64,000 bases of DNA from positions 806,001-870,000 of the forward strand of contig CAWAFL010000014.1 in NCBI GenBank assembly GCA_963781305.1. Direction: 5' to 3'. Below the pieces are notes generated by a model. That model made no database searches, had not been told where the DNA came from, and saw only the letters and a list, made by a program, of their open reading frames with translations. Shown here in pieces: positions 6,255-15,012 of the stretch. A program made the translations under genes and the position numbers. The stretch is from DASXMT01 sp963781305 (GTDB taxonomy: Bacteria; Actinomycetota; Acidimicrobiia; Acidimicrobiales; RAAP-2). Each line of letters starts with the position of its first letter. The stretch's first letter is position 1.

Positions 6255-8717
6255 GTGTCCACCATGACAGTGCGCACGGAGCAGTCGGTCGACAGTGTCT
6301 CCACCTCCACGGCCCTCAGGAGCCGACGCCAGTGGCGCTCGATGATCTTCGCCCCGCTCGGGGACGGCCAACGGCGCCGGCGGGGGACCGACGGCATGCG
6401 ACTGGGCATCGCCGTTGTCGTCCTCTTGTGCTGCGTCCTGGCCATCAGGCACGGTTCACACGTCGATCGCACGATCGTGCATGTCCTCTACCCGGTGCCC
6501 CAGAGCCTCAGCTGGCTGGTGACCTTTGTGTACGACGCCGGCTCATTCGGTGTGACCGCCTTACTGGTGATAGCGGCCCTGGCCGCTCGACGGTGGGTCA
6601 TCGCCCGGGATCTCGCATTCAGCGCCATTGGAACCGTGGCCGCGTGCGGGCTGCTCATACTCGCCCTCGGGAGCGACGGGGGCCGCCGGCACGGTATAAC
6701 GATCGAGGGCGTCGATCTCCACTTTCCGGTCATTCAGATTGCCGTGTTCATGGCCGTGGCCACCGCCGTATTGCCCTACCTCGCCCGGGGCGTCCAACGA
6801 GCCATCGAGGTCTTCATCGTCGGTCTGGCCGTCACCACGGTGGCGGCCGGGAACGGCCTCCCCCTCAACGTCCTTGGCAGCCTGGCGATTGGGTGGGGGG
6901 TCACGGCCATCGTCCGCCTCTGGTTCGGCTCGCCATTGGGCCTCCCGTCGGCTGTTGAGGCCACCCTGCTCCTCGACGAGGTCGGGGTGCCGGCGGCCGG
7001 GATCGAGCCCCTGGGCTATCAGGCTTGGGGCGTTGCCAACTACCGGGCCGCGGAGCTCCAAGGAGGAACACCGGGTCCCGGCCTGAGGGTCTCGGTCTAC
7101 GGACGAGATGCGGCCGACGCCCGACTCCTGACCAAGATGGGTCGGTTCCTCTTCTACCGGGACTCGGGCCCGACCCTCAGCTTCACCCGCCTCCAGCAGG
7201 TGGAGCACGAGGCGTACCTCACGCTGCTGGCCAGCAGAGCGGGGGTCCGGGTGCCCGAGGTGATCGCGGCGGCGAAGGCGGGGGCCGCCGGTGACGCCGT
7301 CCTGGTCGGCCGACTGCCGCCGGGAACTCCGCTGGCCGAGAGCGAGGCCGGGGACGTCCCCGATGAGGTGCTCGATGATCTGTTCCGCCAGGTGCTCGAC
7401 CTGCGCTCGGCAGGCGTCGCCCACGGAGCGATCAGCGGCGAGACGGTGTTGATCGACCCGTCCAGCGGGTCAGCCGCACTGGTCGACTTCCGTAACGCCA
7501 CCTCAAACGCGCCGACCGAGCGACTCGACCGAGACCTGGCCGGTGCGGTGGCCTCGTTGGCGCTCGTGGTAGGGGCCGACCGCGCCGCTGCAGCTGCGGC
7601 GCGGTGCCTTCCCCCCGAAATCGTGGCCGGGATGCTGCAGCACCTCCGCCGTGCCGGGCTCGACCCCACGCTGGCCCGCGCCTTGCGAGGCAAGAAGGAG
7701 CTGTTGGAAGACGTGCGGCAGCAGGCGGCCGCGGCCCACTCGATCGAGGTCCCGAAGCTGGCCGAGCCCCGCCGGATGAGCTGGGCCACGCTGATAGTCG
7801 TCCTGGGCACCCTCATCGGCGGCTGGGCCCTGATCGGTGTCCTGTTGGATGTGTCGCAGTCGCTCGACACCATCGTCGGCGCCAACTGGCTGTGGGTGGT
7901 AGCCGCCTTCGTCTGTTCGCAGCTGAACTATGCCGGAACCGCCGTCGAGGACCTGGGCAGCATTTCCGGGATCCTCCCCTACGGCCGGGTGCTGGCCCTG
8001 GAAGTGGCCAACAGCTTCAGCGCTCTGGCCGGCGGTTCGCCGGCCACGTTCGCAACCCGGGTGCGATTCTTCCAACAGGAGGGCTATGACGCCTCGGTGG
8101 CCGTAAGCTCGAGTGCGGTGGTGAGCACGGCGAGCTGGATCGTGAAGGGCGTGCTCTTCCTGATCTCGCTGCCCTTGGCCTGGAGCTCGATCAATTTCGA
8201 AGCCACACCCGAGTCGGGGGGGAACGCCAAGACAGTCTGGATCCTGCTGGCCGCGGTGGTCGGCATTGCCCTGGTCATTGGGCTTGCGTTGGTGGTTCCC
8301 CGGCTGCGCCGGCTGGCTGCCGACAAGCTACGACCGAAGCTGACCGACATTTGGCTGAACGTCAAGCAGGTGGCGCAGTCACCGCGGAAGATGATTCAAC
8401 TATTCGGGGGGGCGGCGGCCAGCCAGGTGTTCGTGGCCTTAGCCCTTGCTGCCTCGCTGCGCGCCTTCGGCGACCATCTCAGCCTGTCCACCTTGATCGT
8501 CGTGATCACCCTGGCCTCGATGATCGGTGGCGTTTCGCCAGTGCCGGGGGGTATGGGCGTCGTGGAGGCCGGTCTGATCCTGGGCCTGACCGCGGCCGGG
8601 ATCTCGGAGTCAGACGCCACCGCCGCAGTGTTCATTCAACGTCTGTTCACCTCGTACCTGCCACCGATCTGGGGATGGGCGACGCTGGTATGGATGCGCC
8701 GCCGCGAGTACGTTTGA
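6255..8717 (+). CDS. large membrane protein: degenerate kinase-like domain plus UPF0104/lysyl-PG-synthase-type flippase domain
   Basis: An 820-residue protein. Residues ~55-225 hold about six TM segments. Residues ~230-490 are soluble and resemble the protein-kinase-like fold, with AHGAISGETVLIDP and ALVDFRNAT in the places of the catalytic HGD-x(4)N and DFG-type motifs, so probably inactive. Residues ~510-815 contain about eight TM segments with NSFSALAGGSPATFATRVRFF and GGVSPVPGGMGVVEAGLILGL, typical of the UPF0104/MprF N-terminal flippase family. A similar composite occurs in actinobacteria and is presumed to move lipids or bear on envelope synthesis. GTG 6255 or ATG 6264 may be the start. 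Confidence 0.85.
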   Translation: MSTMTVRTEQSVDSVSTSTALRSRRQWRSMIFAPLGDGQRRRRGTDGMRLGIAVVVLLCCVLAIRHGSHVDRTIVHVLYPVPQSLSWLVTFVYDAGSFGVTALLVIAALAARRWVIARDLAFSAIGTVAACGLLILALGSDGGRRHGITIEGVDLHFPVIQIAVFMAVATAVLPYLARGVQRAIEVFIVGLAVTTVAAGNGLPLNVLGSLAIGWGVTAIVRLWFGSPLGLPSAVEATLLLDEVGVPAAGIEPLGYQAWGVANYRAAELQGGTPGPGLRVSVYGRDAADARLLTKMGRFLFYRDSGPTLSFTRLQQVEHEAYLTLLASRAGVRVPEVIAAAKAGAAGDAVLVGRLPPGTPLAESEAGDVPDEVLDDLFRQVLDLRSAGVAHGAISGETVLIDPSSGSAALVDFRNATSNAPTERLDRDLAGAVASLALVVGADRAAAAAARCLPPEIVAGMLQHLRRAGLDPTLARALRGKKELLEDVRQQAAAAHSIEVPKLAEPRRMSWATLIVVLGTLIGGWALIGVLLDVSQSLDTIVGANWLWVVAAFVCSQLNYAGTAVEDLGSISGILPYGRVLALEVANSFSALAGGSPATFATRVRFFQQEGYDASVAVSSSAVVSTASWIVKGVLFLISLPLAWSSINFEATPESGGNAKTVWILLAAVVGIALVIGLALVVPRLRRLAADKLRPKLTDIWLNVKQVAQSPRKMIQLFGGAAASQVFVALALAASLRAFGDHLSLSTLIVVITLASMIGGVSPVPGGMGVVEAGLILGLTAAGISESDATAAVFIQRLFTSYLPPIWGWATLVWMRRREYV

Positions 8718-8795
8718 GGCGGCCAAGGTCGATCGCCTACATGACGTCGTAGTCGGCCCCGGATACGATATTCAGGTACGACGCGGAGAGGGCCC

Positions 8796-8990
8796 ATGAT
8801 CGCCTACTGGATGTCATCAGCCATACCGACGCAGTTTGCCTCTGGCTGGCATGTCGAGAACCGTGTGCTGTGGATCGTGATCGGCGTTCTGTTCATCCTC
8901 CTGCTGGCGGCTGTCTACTTCATCGTCCGCACCAGGTGGGGTCACGCCGATAGCCCGCCGGACCGAAGCCGCACTGGTGGTCCTCCCTGA
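8796..8990 (+). CDS. small single-TM hypothetical protein
   Basis: A 64-residue protein with one clear transmembrane helix (VLWIVIGVLFILLLAAVYFIV, about residues 24-44) and a hydrophilic, charged C-terminal tail. The start at 8796 is preceded by GGAGAGGGC. It ends 5 bp before the next gene, so it may be translationally coupled to it. No family recognised. Confidence 0.6.
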   Translation: MIAYWMSSAIPTQFASGWHVENRVLWIVIGVLFILLLAAVYFIVRTRWGHADSPPDRSRTGGPP

Positions 8991-8995
8991 CCTCC

Positions 8996-9625
8996 ATGGA
9001 CCACTGGGGTGCCGTTGCTTCGGAGCGGCGTGCCCTTGCCGACCAGCTCGACTCCCTGTCGCCCGAACAATGGGGCGCACAGAGCCTGTGTGATGCGTGG
9101 ACGGTCCGGGATGTGGCTGCCCACTTGGTCTTGCCCCACAAGACCTCGATTCCCGCGTTCTTGGTGAGGTTGGTCGCCGCCGGTGGGAGTTTCAGCCGGG
9201 CCAATGTGGCCATGACGGCCAAAGAGGCGAAGCGTCCGCCGGCGGACCTCGTGGCCGACATCCGTCGCTTCGCCGACAGCCGCACCAAGCCACCAGGCTT
9301 TGGCTCAGAGGCTCCGCTGACCGAAGTGCTCGTCCATGGTCAGGACATCCGGATTCCGCTCGGCTTGGAGGACACCGGTTCGACTGGCTCGTGGGCCGCC
9401 GCTCTCGATTTCCTGGTGATGCCCAAGGCCCGTCGAGGCTTCGTGTCTCGCTCCCTCCAGGGCTTCCGATTCGTGGCCGGCGATGTTGATTGGGAGTACG
9501 GCGGCGGAGAAGAGGTGCGCGGTCCAGCGGTCGCTCTGGCCCTGGCCATCATGGGCCGAAGGGCCCGTGGGGACGAACTGACCGGACCGGGAGCGCCCAG
9601 GCTGGTCGACAGCGCCGGCGGCTGA
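8996..9625 (+). CDS. maleylpyruvate isomerase-family (MDMPI/DinB-like) protein
   Basis: A 209-residue protein of the mycothiol-dependent maleylpyruvate isomerase fold. The characteristic WTVRDVAAHLV with metal-ligand histidine and EVLVHGQDIRIPLG (second histidine) are present. The C-terminal part (GFRFVAGDVDWEYGGGEEVRGPAVALALAIMGRR) matches the family's SCP2-like tail. The family uses mycothiol, which fits an actinobacterial host. The substrate is unknown. Confidence 0.85.
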   Translation: MDHWGAVASERRALADQLDSLSPEQWGAQSLCDAWTVRDVAAHLVLPHKTSIPAFLVRLVAAGGSFSRANVAMTAKEAKRPPADLVADIRRFADSRTKPPGFGSEAPLTEVLVHGQDIRIPLGLEDTGSTGSWAAALDFLVMPKARRGFVSRSLQGFRFVAGDVDWEYGGGEEVRGPAVALALAIMGRRARGDELTGPGAPRLVDSAGG

Positions 9626-9673
9626 CCGCGAGGACGAATGCGTCGAGTGCCTACGGCGCTCCTATGGAGAGTG

Positions 9674-9970
9674 CTACTGACCGGCGATGGAGCCGACTAG
9701 ACGATCCCGGAGCTCGGACCAGAAGTCCGCATAGCAATTGCCGATCGCCTCCAAGTTGACCTCTGCCGGCACCGATGTCGCCGGTTCGCGCTCGAGCAAC
9801 ATCATGAAGGTCTCTCGCACGACCCTGGTTGGTTCGACGTGGGTCAGTCCGAGACCGATCAGGGTCTCAATCGACGCCGTTACCAGGTGACGGGTGGTCA
9901 GTAGCCCTTCAATTGCCGTCACCTCGTAGCGACCATCCCCCAGTGACTGCACGCCGATGTGTGTCTGCAT
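9674..9970 (-). CDS. small hypothetical protein
   Basis: A 98-residue soluble protein (MQTHIGVQSLGDGRYEVTAIEG...). A short beta-hairpin-like start is followed by helices with LVTASIETLIGLG and VRETFMMLLEREPATSVPAEVNL. Convergent with the MDMPI gene, 48 bp apart. Codon use is like its neighbours, and the strand has no competing longer frame. No family recognised. Confidence 0.6.
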   Translation of the reverse strand: MQTHIGVQSLGDGRYEVTAIEGLLTTRHLVTASIETLIGLGLTHVEPTRVVRETFMMLLEREPATSVPAEVNLEAIGNCYADFWSELRDRLVGSIAGQ

Positions 9971-10045
9971 AGTCTCCGCTCTGTACCCCGAAGCGGTTGG
10001 CCATAATCGGGAGGATCGCCAAGGCGAGAGGATCGCCGAGGACGA

Positions 10046-10073
10046 AGAGCCGATGATGAAGAGCCGATGATGA
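10046..10073. repeat. 14-bp tandem duplication upstream of DUF488 gene
   Basis: AGAGCCGATGATGA occurs twice perfectly, directly upstream (13 bp) of the start of the DUF488 gene at 10086 and in the divergent spacer to the 9674-9970 gene. Confidence 0.8.
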
Positions 10074-10085
10074 ACAACTGCAAGG

Positions 10086-10682
10086 ATGAACGGCGTGGTG
10101 TCCTCCGCGATCCCGAGTGATGTGCCCCCTCCCCTGCTGACCGTGGGTCACGGGACCCTCGAAGCCGACGAGTTCGCCAGGGTGCTGCATGACGCAGGCG
10201 TCGAGATGCTCGTCGACGTGCGCACGGCGCCGGGCAGCCGCAGGTTGCCCCATTTCAATCAGGACGAGATGAAGCAGTGGCTTCCGGCCACGGGTATCGC
10301 GTACGAATGGGAACGGGACCTGGGCGGATTCCGCAAAACCACGGCATCGTCCCCCAACACTGCGCTCCGGAATGTCAACTTTCGTGGCTACGCCGACTAC
10401 ATGGAGACAACGCCCTTTTGGGCGGCGCTGACCCGTGTCCTCGCGGAAGCGGTACGGCGAAAGACCGTGGTGATGTGCTCGGAGTCGCTGTGGTGGCGTT
10501 GCCACCGCCGGCTCATCTCCGATGCCGCCGTCCTGGCAAGAGAGTTCCCGGTCAACCATCTGATGCACAAGGGCACCCAAACCCGACATCAGGTGACCGA
10601 TGGGGCACGGCTCACCGACGATGGCCTGGTTCGCTATGACGCCGGCAACGCTCCCTTGCCCATGGGGGTGAAATCTAGGTGA
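10086..10682 (+). CDS. DUF488 domain protein
   Basis: A 198-residue protein. DUF488 signatures are visible: LTVGHGTLEADEF at the N terminus, LVDVRTAPGSRRLPHFN, and VVMCSESLWWRCHRRLISD with the conserved Cys-Ser-Glu and CHR motif. The family is widespread in bacteria, often near stress or DNA-repair genes, and has no firm biochemical role. RBS is CAAGGATG-like (AAGGA overlapping the start region). Confidence 0.9.
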   Translation: MNGVVSSAIPSDVPPPLLTVGHGTLEADEFARVLHDAGVEMLVDVRTAPGSRRLPHFNQDEMKQWLPATGIAYEWERDLGGFRKTTASSPNTALRNVNFRGYADYMETTPFWAALTRVLAEAVRRKTVVMCSESLWWRCHRRLISDAAVLAREFPVNHLMHKGTQTRHQVTDGARLTDDGLVRYDAGNAPLPMGVKSR

Positions 10683-10718
10683 GGCCTACGCGCACCCTCG
10701 AGTTGCCCAAACCCGCGC

Positions 10719-11087
10719 TCAGCGGCGAGCCAGGCGACGCCCGCTTTCGGTGTTAATCGGCGTGTAGTTCAACTGGTAGTGGTGGTACAGGGTTGACTCG
10801 TCCGCTTGAGACAGTTCCTCGCCGTGCATCTCGATGTCGGGCGCGTCTTTGACCTGGTCCTTCGATACCGCTACCACCAATTCATCGGGGCCGACCCGGA
10901 TTCCGCCCAACGGGACAAAGGTCAGGTGGCGGCCAACGAAGCCCTCCTTGACTGTCGCGAACTGTGGTTGATCGGTTTCGACGTCGACGTAGACGTCTTG
11001 CAACTTGCCGATCTTTTCGCCGTAGCAGTCGACGAGCATTTTCCCGTGCCATTCAGCAACATTCCATTTGGCCTGGTCTTCGGTCAT
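10719..11087 (-). CDS. PRC-barrel domain protein
   Basis: A 122-residue protein. WHGKMLVDCYGEKIGKLQDVYVDVETDQPQFATVKEGFVGRHLTFVPLGGIRVGPDELVVAVSKD split across its length is the classic PRC-barrel core (sixfold beta-strand pattern with G-x-K-IG-x-V/L and the FVPL strand). A C-terminal extension ends YHHYQLNYTP. Stand-alone PRC-barrel proteins of actinobacteria are stress-associated; the molecular role is unknown. Confidence 0.88.
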   Translation of the reverse strand: MTEDQAKWNVAEWHGKMLVDCYGEKIGKLQDVYVDVETDQPQFATVKEGFVGRHLTFVPLGGIRVGPDELVVAVSKDQVKDAPDIEMHGEELSQADESTLYHHYQLNYTPINTESGRRLARR

Positions 11088-11279
11088 CCCAGCCTCCCAT
11101 CTCGACGCACAGTCCGGGCAAGACAGAATCGCCGCCGAACTCGTTCGGTCTGCTTATGCACATGACTATTACCCAAATCATGCAGGGAAATCACCGTAAG
11201 CGCGCCGGTGAGGGCTGGGGAGCAGGTAGTGCCTCGTCCGCTGGCCCCAGCGCCCCTTGCCGTCACCGAGGTGAGCCAG

Positions 11280-11738
11280 TCATGTGTCTCCATCTGGAGG
11301 GTCATCGACCCAGTCCGAACGGGCCTCACGTTGTTGTTCTTCAACGAGCTGCATCACTTCTCTCGGCGCTTCTTCCAACATGATGAGATGGTCGGCTGCT
11401 CCGGGAAGAGCCTTGAGAATCTCGTCCAGCTTGCGTTGTGTCGCCGCTTGTTCGCGACCCTGTGTGTGCTGGATGGCAAAGACCATCATCAATGTGACCG
11501 CGGAAGCGCCCACTTCGAACCCGGCAACCCAGCCGGTGGGGAAGCCGAGAGCCGCCCCCACGGCGACAAGGACAATGAGGCCCACAACGATGGAAAGAGC
11601 AACGCCGGGAAGCGAGCTGTAGTGCTCGACCCGGTACAGGACACGGCTGTTGCGAGGAAGATTTGCCGTGCGCCGCACGATCCGGGGAGGAGTCCTGGCG
11701 CTGTCTCCGTCTCTAGGTTGCTCTTGCTCGTGCTTCAT
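11280..11738 (-). CDS. low-affinity iron permease-like small membrane protein
   Basis: A 152-residue protein with two TM helices (ALSIVVGLIVLVAVGAALGF and GASAVTLMMVFAIQHTQG). The second runs into a QHTQGREQAATQRKLDEILKAL helix. This is the pattern of the bacterial low-affinity iron permease family (Fet4-like, Pfam PF04120), where MVFLIQNTQNRD...LQ-KLDEL is typical. ATG 11738 is used; the track upstream to 11801 is less likely. Transport activity of these short bacterial members is unproven. Confidence 0.75.
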   Translation of the reverse strand: MKHEQEQPRDGDSARTPPRIVRRTANLPRNSRVLYRVEHYSSLPGVALSIVVGLIVLVAVGAALGFPTGWVAGFEVGASAVTLMMVFAIQHTQGREQAATQRKLDEILKALPGAADHLIMLEEAPREVMQLVEEQQREARSDWVDDPPDGDT

Positions 11739-11829
11739 GCGTTTCCTGACTGTGGTTGGATCGGTCCGGCCGCTTCTCCCTATGGATACCCAGCCCGGCA
11801 CCCCCGGACCCGTCAGCCAATTGCCGGCG

Positions 11830-12282
11830 TTATTCAGCCACCGTCCGAAAGTACCCCCCGTCGTCGTCTTCGAAGGGCAGAGCGGCGATGTTTGCCGTCA
11901 TTCGATCGATGATCGCCATCGTGGCATCCTCCAACGCCTCATCGGCGCCCCGGTCGAAGCCGCCCAACCTGGGGTGCTGATGCATCCGTTCCACCACCTC
12001 GTGGCAGAGCTCGAGTACCGGCTTCTGCTTGCGGTACGAACCGGGGACGTCGCCAACGACGTATTGATCCAGTTCACCCTGCGAGCCGAGCCTCAGCAGC
12101 ATGCCAACGATCCGTGTGACGATCTCGCCCTTGTGTTCGAGGCGGATCGGCTCAGGGACGGCAACGCCCATGATCACCTCGATGGCATGGTCGTCAGTGA
12201 CGATGTCGGGAACCGCGAACGACCGCCGCATTCGGAGCCACCAGCGCTCCATCAGCTCCATCTCGCGTTCGTCATCAGCCAT
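11830..12282 (-). CDS. hypothetical protein
   Basis: A 150-residue acidic, helical cytoplasmic protein (MADDEREMELMERWWLRMRRSF...) with no TM segment or known motif. It is the first gene of a minus-strand trio (this gene, the iron-permease-like gene, the PRC-barrel gene), with gaps of about 91 and 192 bp. Function unknown. Confidence 0.6.
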   Translation of the reverse strand: MADDEREMELMERWWLRMRRSFAVPDIVTDDHAIEVIMGVAVPEPIRLEHKGEIVTRIVGMLLRLGSQGELDQYVVGDVPGSYRKQKPVLELCHEVVERMHQHPRLGGFDRGADEALEDATMAIIDRMTANIAALPFEDDDGGYFRTVAE

Positions 12283-12517
12283 GGCGGGAACCGCCCTTTC
12301 ACTGTCACGATTCGGGGCGCGTCTCCGGGGGAGCCCCGTCCACCATTAAACAGGCGACTGCTACCCACCCAATCGTTCGCCTAACGCTGCCCCCTTCTGA
12401 CCTGGGCCTGGCTACCGCGGCGACCGCCATTTACACGATGTTCATGCCGTGGCCACCGTTTCGTAATCCGACCCTCTGTAGTCTCGACAGTGCCCGCTTG
12501 TTCTTTGCAGGTTGGGT

Positions 12518-12558
12518 CGACGAAACCCCGCCTTCCCCCCCCTGGCGGGGTTTCGTCG
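12518..12558 (-). terminator. 15-bp perfect hairpin downstream of desaturase-like gene
   Basis: CGACGAAACCCCGCC at 12518-12532 pairs perfectly with its complement at 12544-12558 across an 11-nt C-rich loop. It begins 10 bp after the minus-strand stop at 12569, so it most likely ends that transcript. There is no T-tract, as is common in high-GC actinobacteria. It may act in both directions. Confidence 0.8.
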
Positions 12559-12568
12559 CGTCACCGCC

Positions 12569-13348
12569 TCAGGCGGCGACGACGACCCCGTGCATCAGAT
12601 CGAGGTCAGCCAGCCCCGGCAGACGATCAACCCGACGGTCGATCCGGTCGGCCATGGCCATGCCCTCGTTCCCACCGAACAAGTAGGCGCTGAGGAACGC
12701 CACTTCGGGGTCCGGCATCACCCCGCTGCCCACCGGGGCCCAGAAACGTCGGAGCGCCCATCGAGTCAGCCTCTGGGCGCTCCTGCTGTCGGACAAGCGG
12801 CTCCTTGCCTGTGACACGTAGAAGTCGATGTGTCGGCCCTCCTGCTTCATGATTCTCCTCAGCAGCTCGGAGAGCACCGGGTGATCGGCCAGCTTGGCCA
12901 AACGGGCGTACCCCGCCTGGGTCGTCCATTCATTGATGGCGCCCCACGTCATGTGCACGGCGGTCAGATGGGGGGTGAGGAACGAGCCCAGCTGGAAGGT
13001 AAATGGCCGCCAGGCGTCCCGCTTGGGCAGGCGCTGACGGAGCGTGGCGATCCGACCGGTGCCAGCCGACTCGTTGTGGGCATCGAGTACCTCGGCGATG
13101 GCCTCGCCGTGCCAGTACTCCTCGAAGTTCCACATGGTCAGGAACGAGGTGACATCGGGATCCTTGTGCGCTCGAGTGACCAGGATGTCCCGCAGGTAGC
13201 ACACCGTGTGGTTTTCTACGTCGTGCATGTAGCGGAGGCATCGAAGGGCGTCCGGCGACAGCGGCTGTTCACGAAACGAGGAGAAGTCGATGTCGTCGGT
13301 TTCCAGTTTCGCTGACACTGAGCGGTAGGTGTCGAGGTCGAAGCTCAT
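12569..13348 (-). CDS. acyl-ACP desaturase-like / ferritin-like diiron protein
   Basis: A 259-residue helical protein with two E-x2-H diiron motifs: FEEYWHGEAIAEVL and KQEGRHIDFYVSQA. Further glutamates are at YMHDVENHTV and near INEWTTQAGY. This is the ligand pattern of the soluble acyl-ACP desaturase branch of the ferritin-like superfamily. The protein is shorter than typical DesA (about 275-340), so it may be a relative of unknown substrate. The start at 13348 follows the siderophore-interacting gene's stop by 39 bp on the same strand, so these two may form an operon. Confidence 0.75.
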   Translation of the reverse strand: MSFDLDTYRSVSAKLETDDIDFSSFREQPLSPDALRCLRYMHDVENHTVCYLRDILVTRAHKDPDVTSFLTMWNFEEYWHGEAIAEVLDAHNESAGTGRIATLRQRLPKRDAWRPFTFQLGSFLTPHLTAVHMTWGAINEWTTQAGYARLAKLADHPVLSELLRRIMKQEGRHIDFYVSQARSRLSDSRSAQRLTRWALRRFWAPVGSGVMPDPEVAFLSAYLFGGNEGMAMADRIDRRVDRLPGLADLDLMHGVVVAA

Positions 13349-13387
13349 ACCCCGTCTTCGTCGCCGAGCAGGGTCTGGATGTCGACC

Positions 13388-14170
13388 TCAGTCCTCGTTG
13401 GTCGGCTCGCCTCGCTCGGTATTGGGTAGGCCCCGTCGCCAATATGCCTTGGCCGAGACCTGGTCGGGGTCGAGGCCTCGCTCGGTCAAAGCCCGTTGGA
13501 CGGCTCGCACGACCCGGCTTTCGGCTGCAACATAGACGTGACCATGCCCGGCCGGAAGGACCAGGTCGGATACGGCATCGAGGAGGAGCGAAGGATCCCC
13601 GGGCACCGAATTCCCAAGCCGATGCAGCCACCGGATATCCAGCGATCTGCTTTGTTCGGCAAGGGGTTGCTGCTCGTCGGCAGCGGCATCGACTTCGAAC
13701 AGTGCGGTGGCGATGGATCCGGGAGCAAGCGCTTCGAGCATGGCCAGGGCACCCGGCACTCCTGTCTCGTCGCAGACGAAGAGGTGCCAGGCCGCGTCGC
13801 TGTTCAGCGTGACCTTGCCGCGAGGGCCGATGGCGTCGATACGACTGCCAGGCTCGGCGGACCTCATCCATGCAGTGCCGGGGCCCGTTCCGTGCAAGGA
13901 CACGTCGAGCGTCACGGCTGGCACCGCCGTGTCCAGTTGCCGAATGGTGTATCGGCGGTTGACCACCTGTTCGCCGCCCTGCGGCACCCGTAGCATGAGG
14001 TCCTGTCCGGGCTTGTAGCGGAGCTCACCGAGACCTGGGGCGGTGAGGACCACCCGATACAGGTTGGGAGTGAGCGGACCAGCGCCGGTCACCTCGAGGT
14101 GCCAGAGCGAGGCATCGGCAAGAGGCCCACCGGGGCGTCCGACAAGTTCCATTATTCGATCGGGGGTCAT
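13388..14170 (-). CDS. siderophore-interacting protein (ViuB/SIP-family FAD ferric reductase)
   Basis: A 260-residue protein. An FAD-binding barrel is visible with LRVPQGGEQVVNRRYTIRQLD (the RxYTxR flavin motif). DVSLHGTGPGTAWMRSAEPGSRIDAIGPRGK follows, and the C-terminal NAD(P)H-binding-like domain ends YVAAESRVVRAVQRALTERG... with AYWRRG, all characteristic of SIP proteins that reduce ferric siderophores. ATG 14170 is chosen; the longer frame to 14461 overlaps the divergent DUF998 gene and lacks domain support. It faces the DUF998 gene across about 200 bp. Confidence 0.9.
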   Translation of the reverse strand: MTPDRIMELVGRPGGPLADASLWHLEVTGAGPLTPNLYRVVLTAPGLGELRYKPGQDLMLRVPQGGEQVVNRRYTIRQLDTAVPAVTLDVSLHGTGPGTAWMRSAEPGSRIDAIGPRGKVTLNSDAAWHLFVCDETGVPGALAMLEALAPGSIATALFEVDAAADEQQPLAEQSRSLDIRWLHRLGNSVPGDPSLLLDAVSDLVLPAGHGHVYVAAESRVVRAVQRALTERGLDPDQVSAKAYWRRGLPNTERGEPTNED

Positions 14171-14367
14171 ATCAGCAGTACTCCACGAGGCGTGTGGTCC
14201 ACCGACCGTGTGCCGACGGGCTCTCTTGCCGATCACCCTAACGGTCCTGATGTGGTGAACGATCGCGTCGTCCCCGCTCGGGCCGGAGGCAAGGCAATCC
14301 CGCGCGATGGGTACAGGCACGATACGGTCGGCAGCGTGACCGACCGAGTCAGCGCGGAGAACCAACG

Positions 14368-15012
14368 GTGAAGCGGATCCCCCCCCGGACCGTGGCCTCG
14401 GCCGCCGCAGCCCCGGTGCTCCTCGTCGGCGGCTGGACGCTGGCCGAGTCTCGGCAGCCACCGAACTACGACCCGGTCCGCGACACGATCAGTGCGCTCG
14501 CTGCTCACGGAGCGACAGACCGGTGGATCATGACATCGGCGCTGGCCGGCTTGGGCGCCAGCTATCTGATCACCGCGGCGGGACTGGCGCCGGCGAAGGC
14601 GGCCGGTCGGGGCGTGCTCGCCGCCGGAGGAGTGGGGACCATCTTGGTTGCCGCCTTTCCCCAGCCGGCGGAGGGAAACTCGGTGGCCCACACCGTTGCC
14701 GCCACCGTTTCATTTGTCGCTCTTGGCGCCTGGCCTGCATTCGCGGCCGGACGACGCCCGGGAGCAGTGCTGTTGACGCCGATCGCCTCTGCCCTAGCGA
14801 CAGTCGGCATGCTTGGCCTGGTGGGTTGGTTCGCTCTTGAGCTTCACGGTGGCCAGCGCGGCCTGGCCGAGCGTCTCGCTGCCGCCGCAGAGGCTCTCTG
14901 GCCCCTGGCCGTCGTCGTTACCACCCGGCGGTTCCTCCGCAATCGTGCCGAGAGCACGGCCGAGCCCGACCTATTTCTTGTCAAGACTTTGGAACGTGAT
15001 CTCTTCGAGTAG
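14368..15012 (+). CDS. DUF998 membrane protein
   Basis: A 214-residue protein with about six TM segments. SRQPPNYDPVRDTISALAAHGATDRWIMTSAL is the characteristic DUF998 first loop (Y-P-x-x-D-x-IS-x-L). GTILVAAFPQPAEGNSVAHTVAATVSFVALGAWP gives the second conserved stretch. GTG 14368 start. Its 3' end overlaps the convergent AI-2E-family gene by 42 bp, so the last residues are encoded opposite the end of that gene. Function of the family unknown. Confidence 0.85.
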   Translation: MKRIPPRTVASAAAAPVLLVGGWTLAESRQPPNYDPVRDTISALAAHGATDRWIMTSALAGLGASYLITAAGLAPAKAAGRGVLAAGGVGTILVAAFPQPAEGNSVAHTVAATVSFVALGAWPAFAAGRRPGAVLLTPIASALATVGMLGLVGWFALELHGGQRGLAERLAAAAEALWPLAVVVTTRRFLRNRAESTAEPDLFLVKTLERDLFE

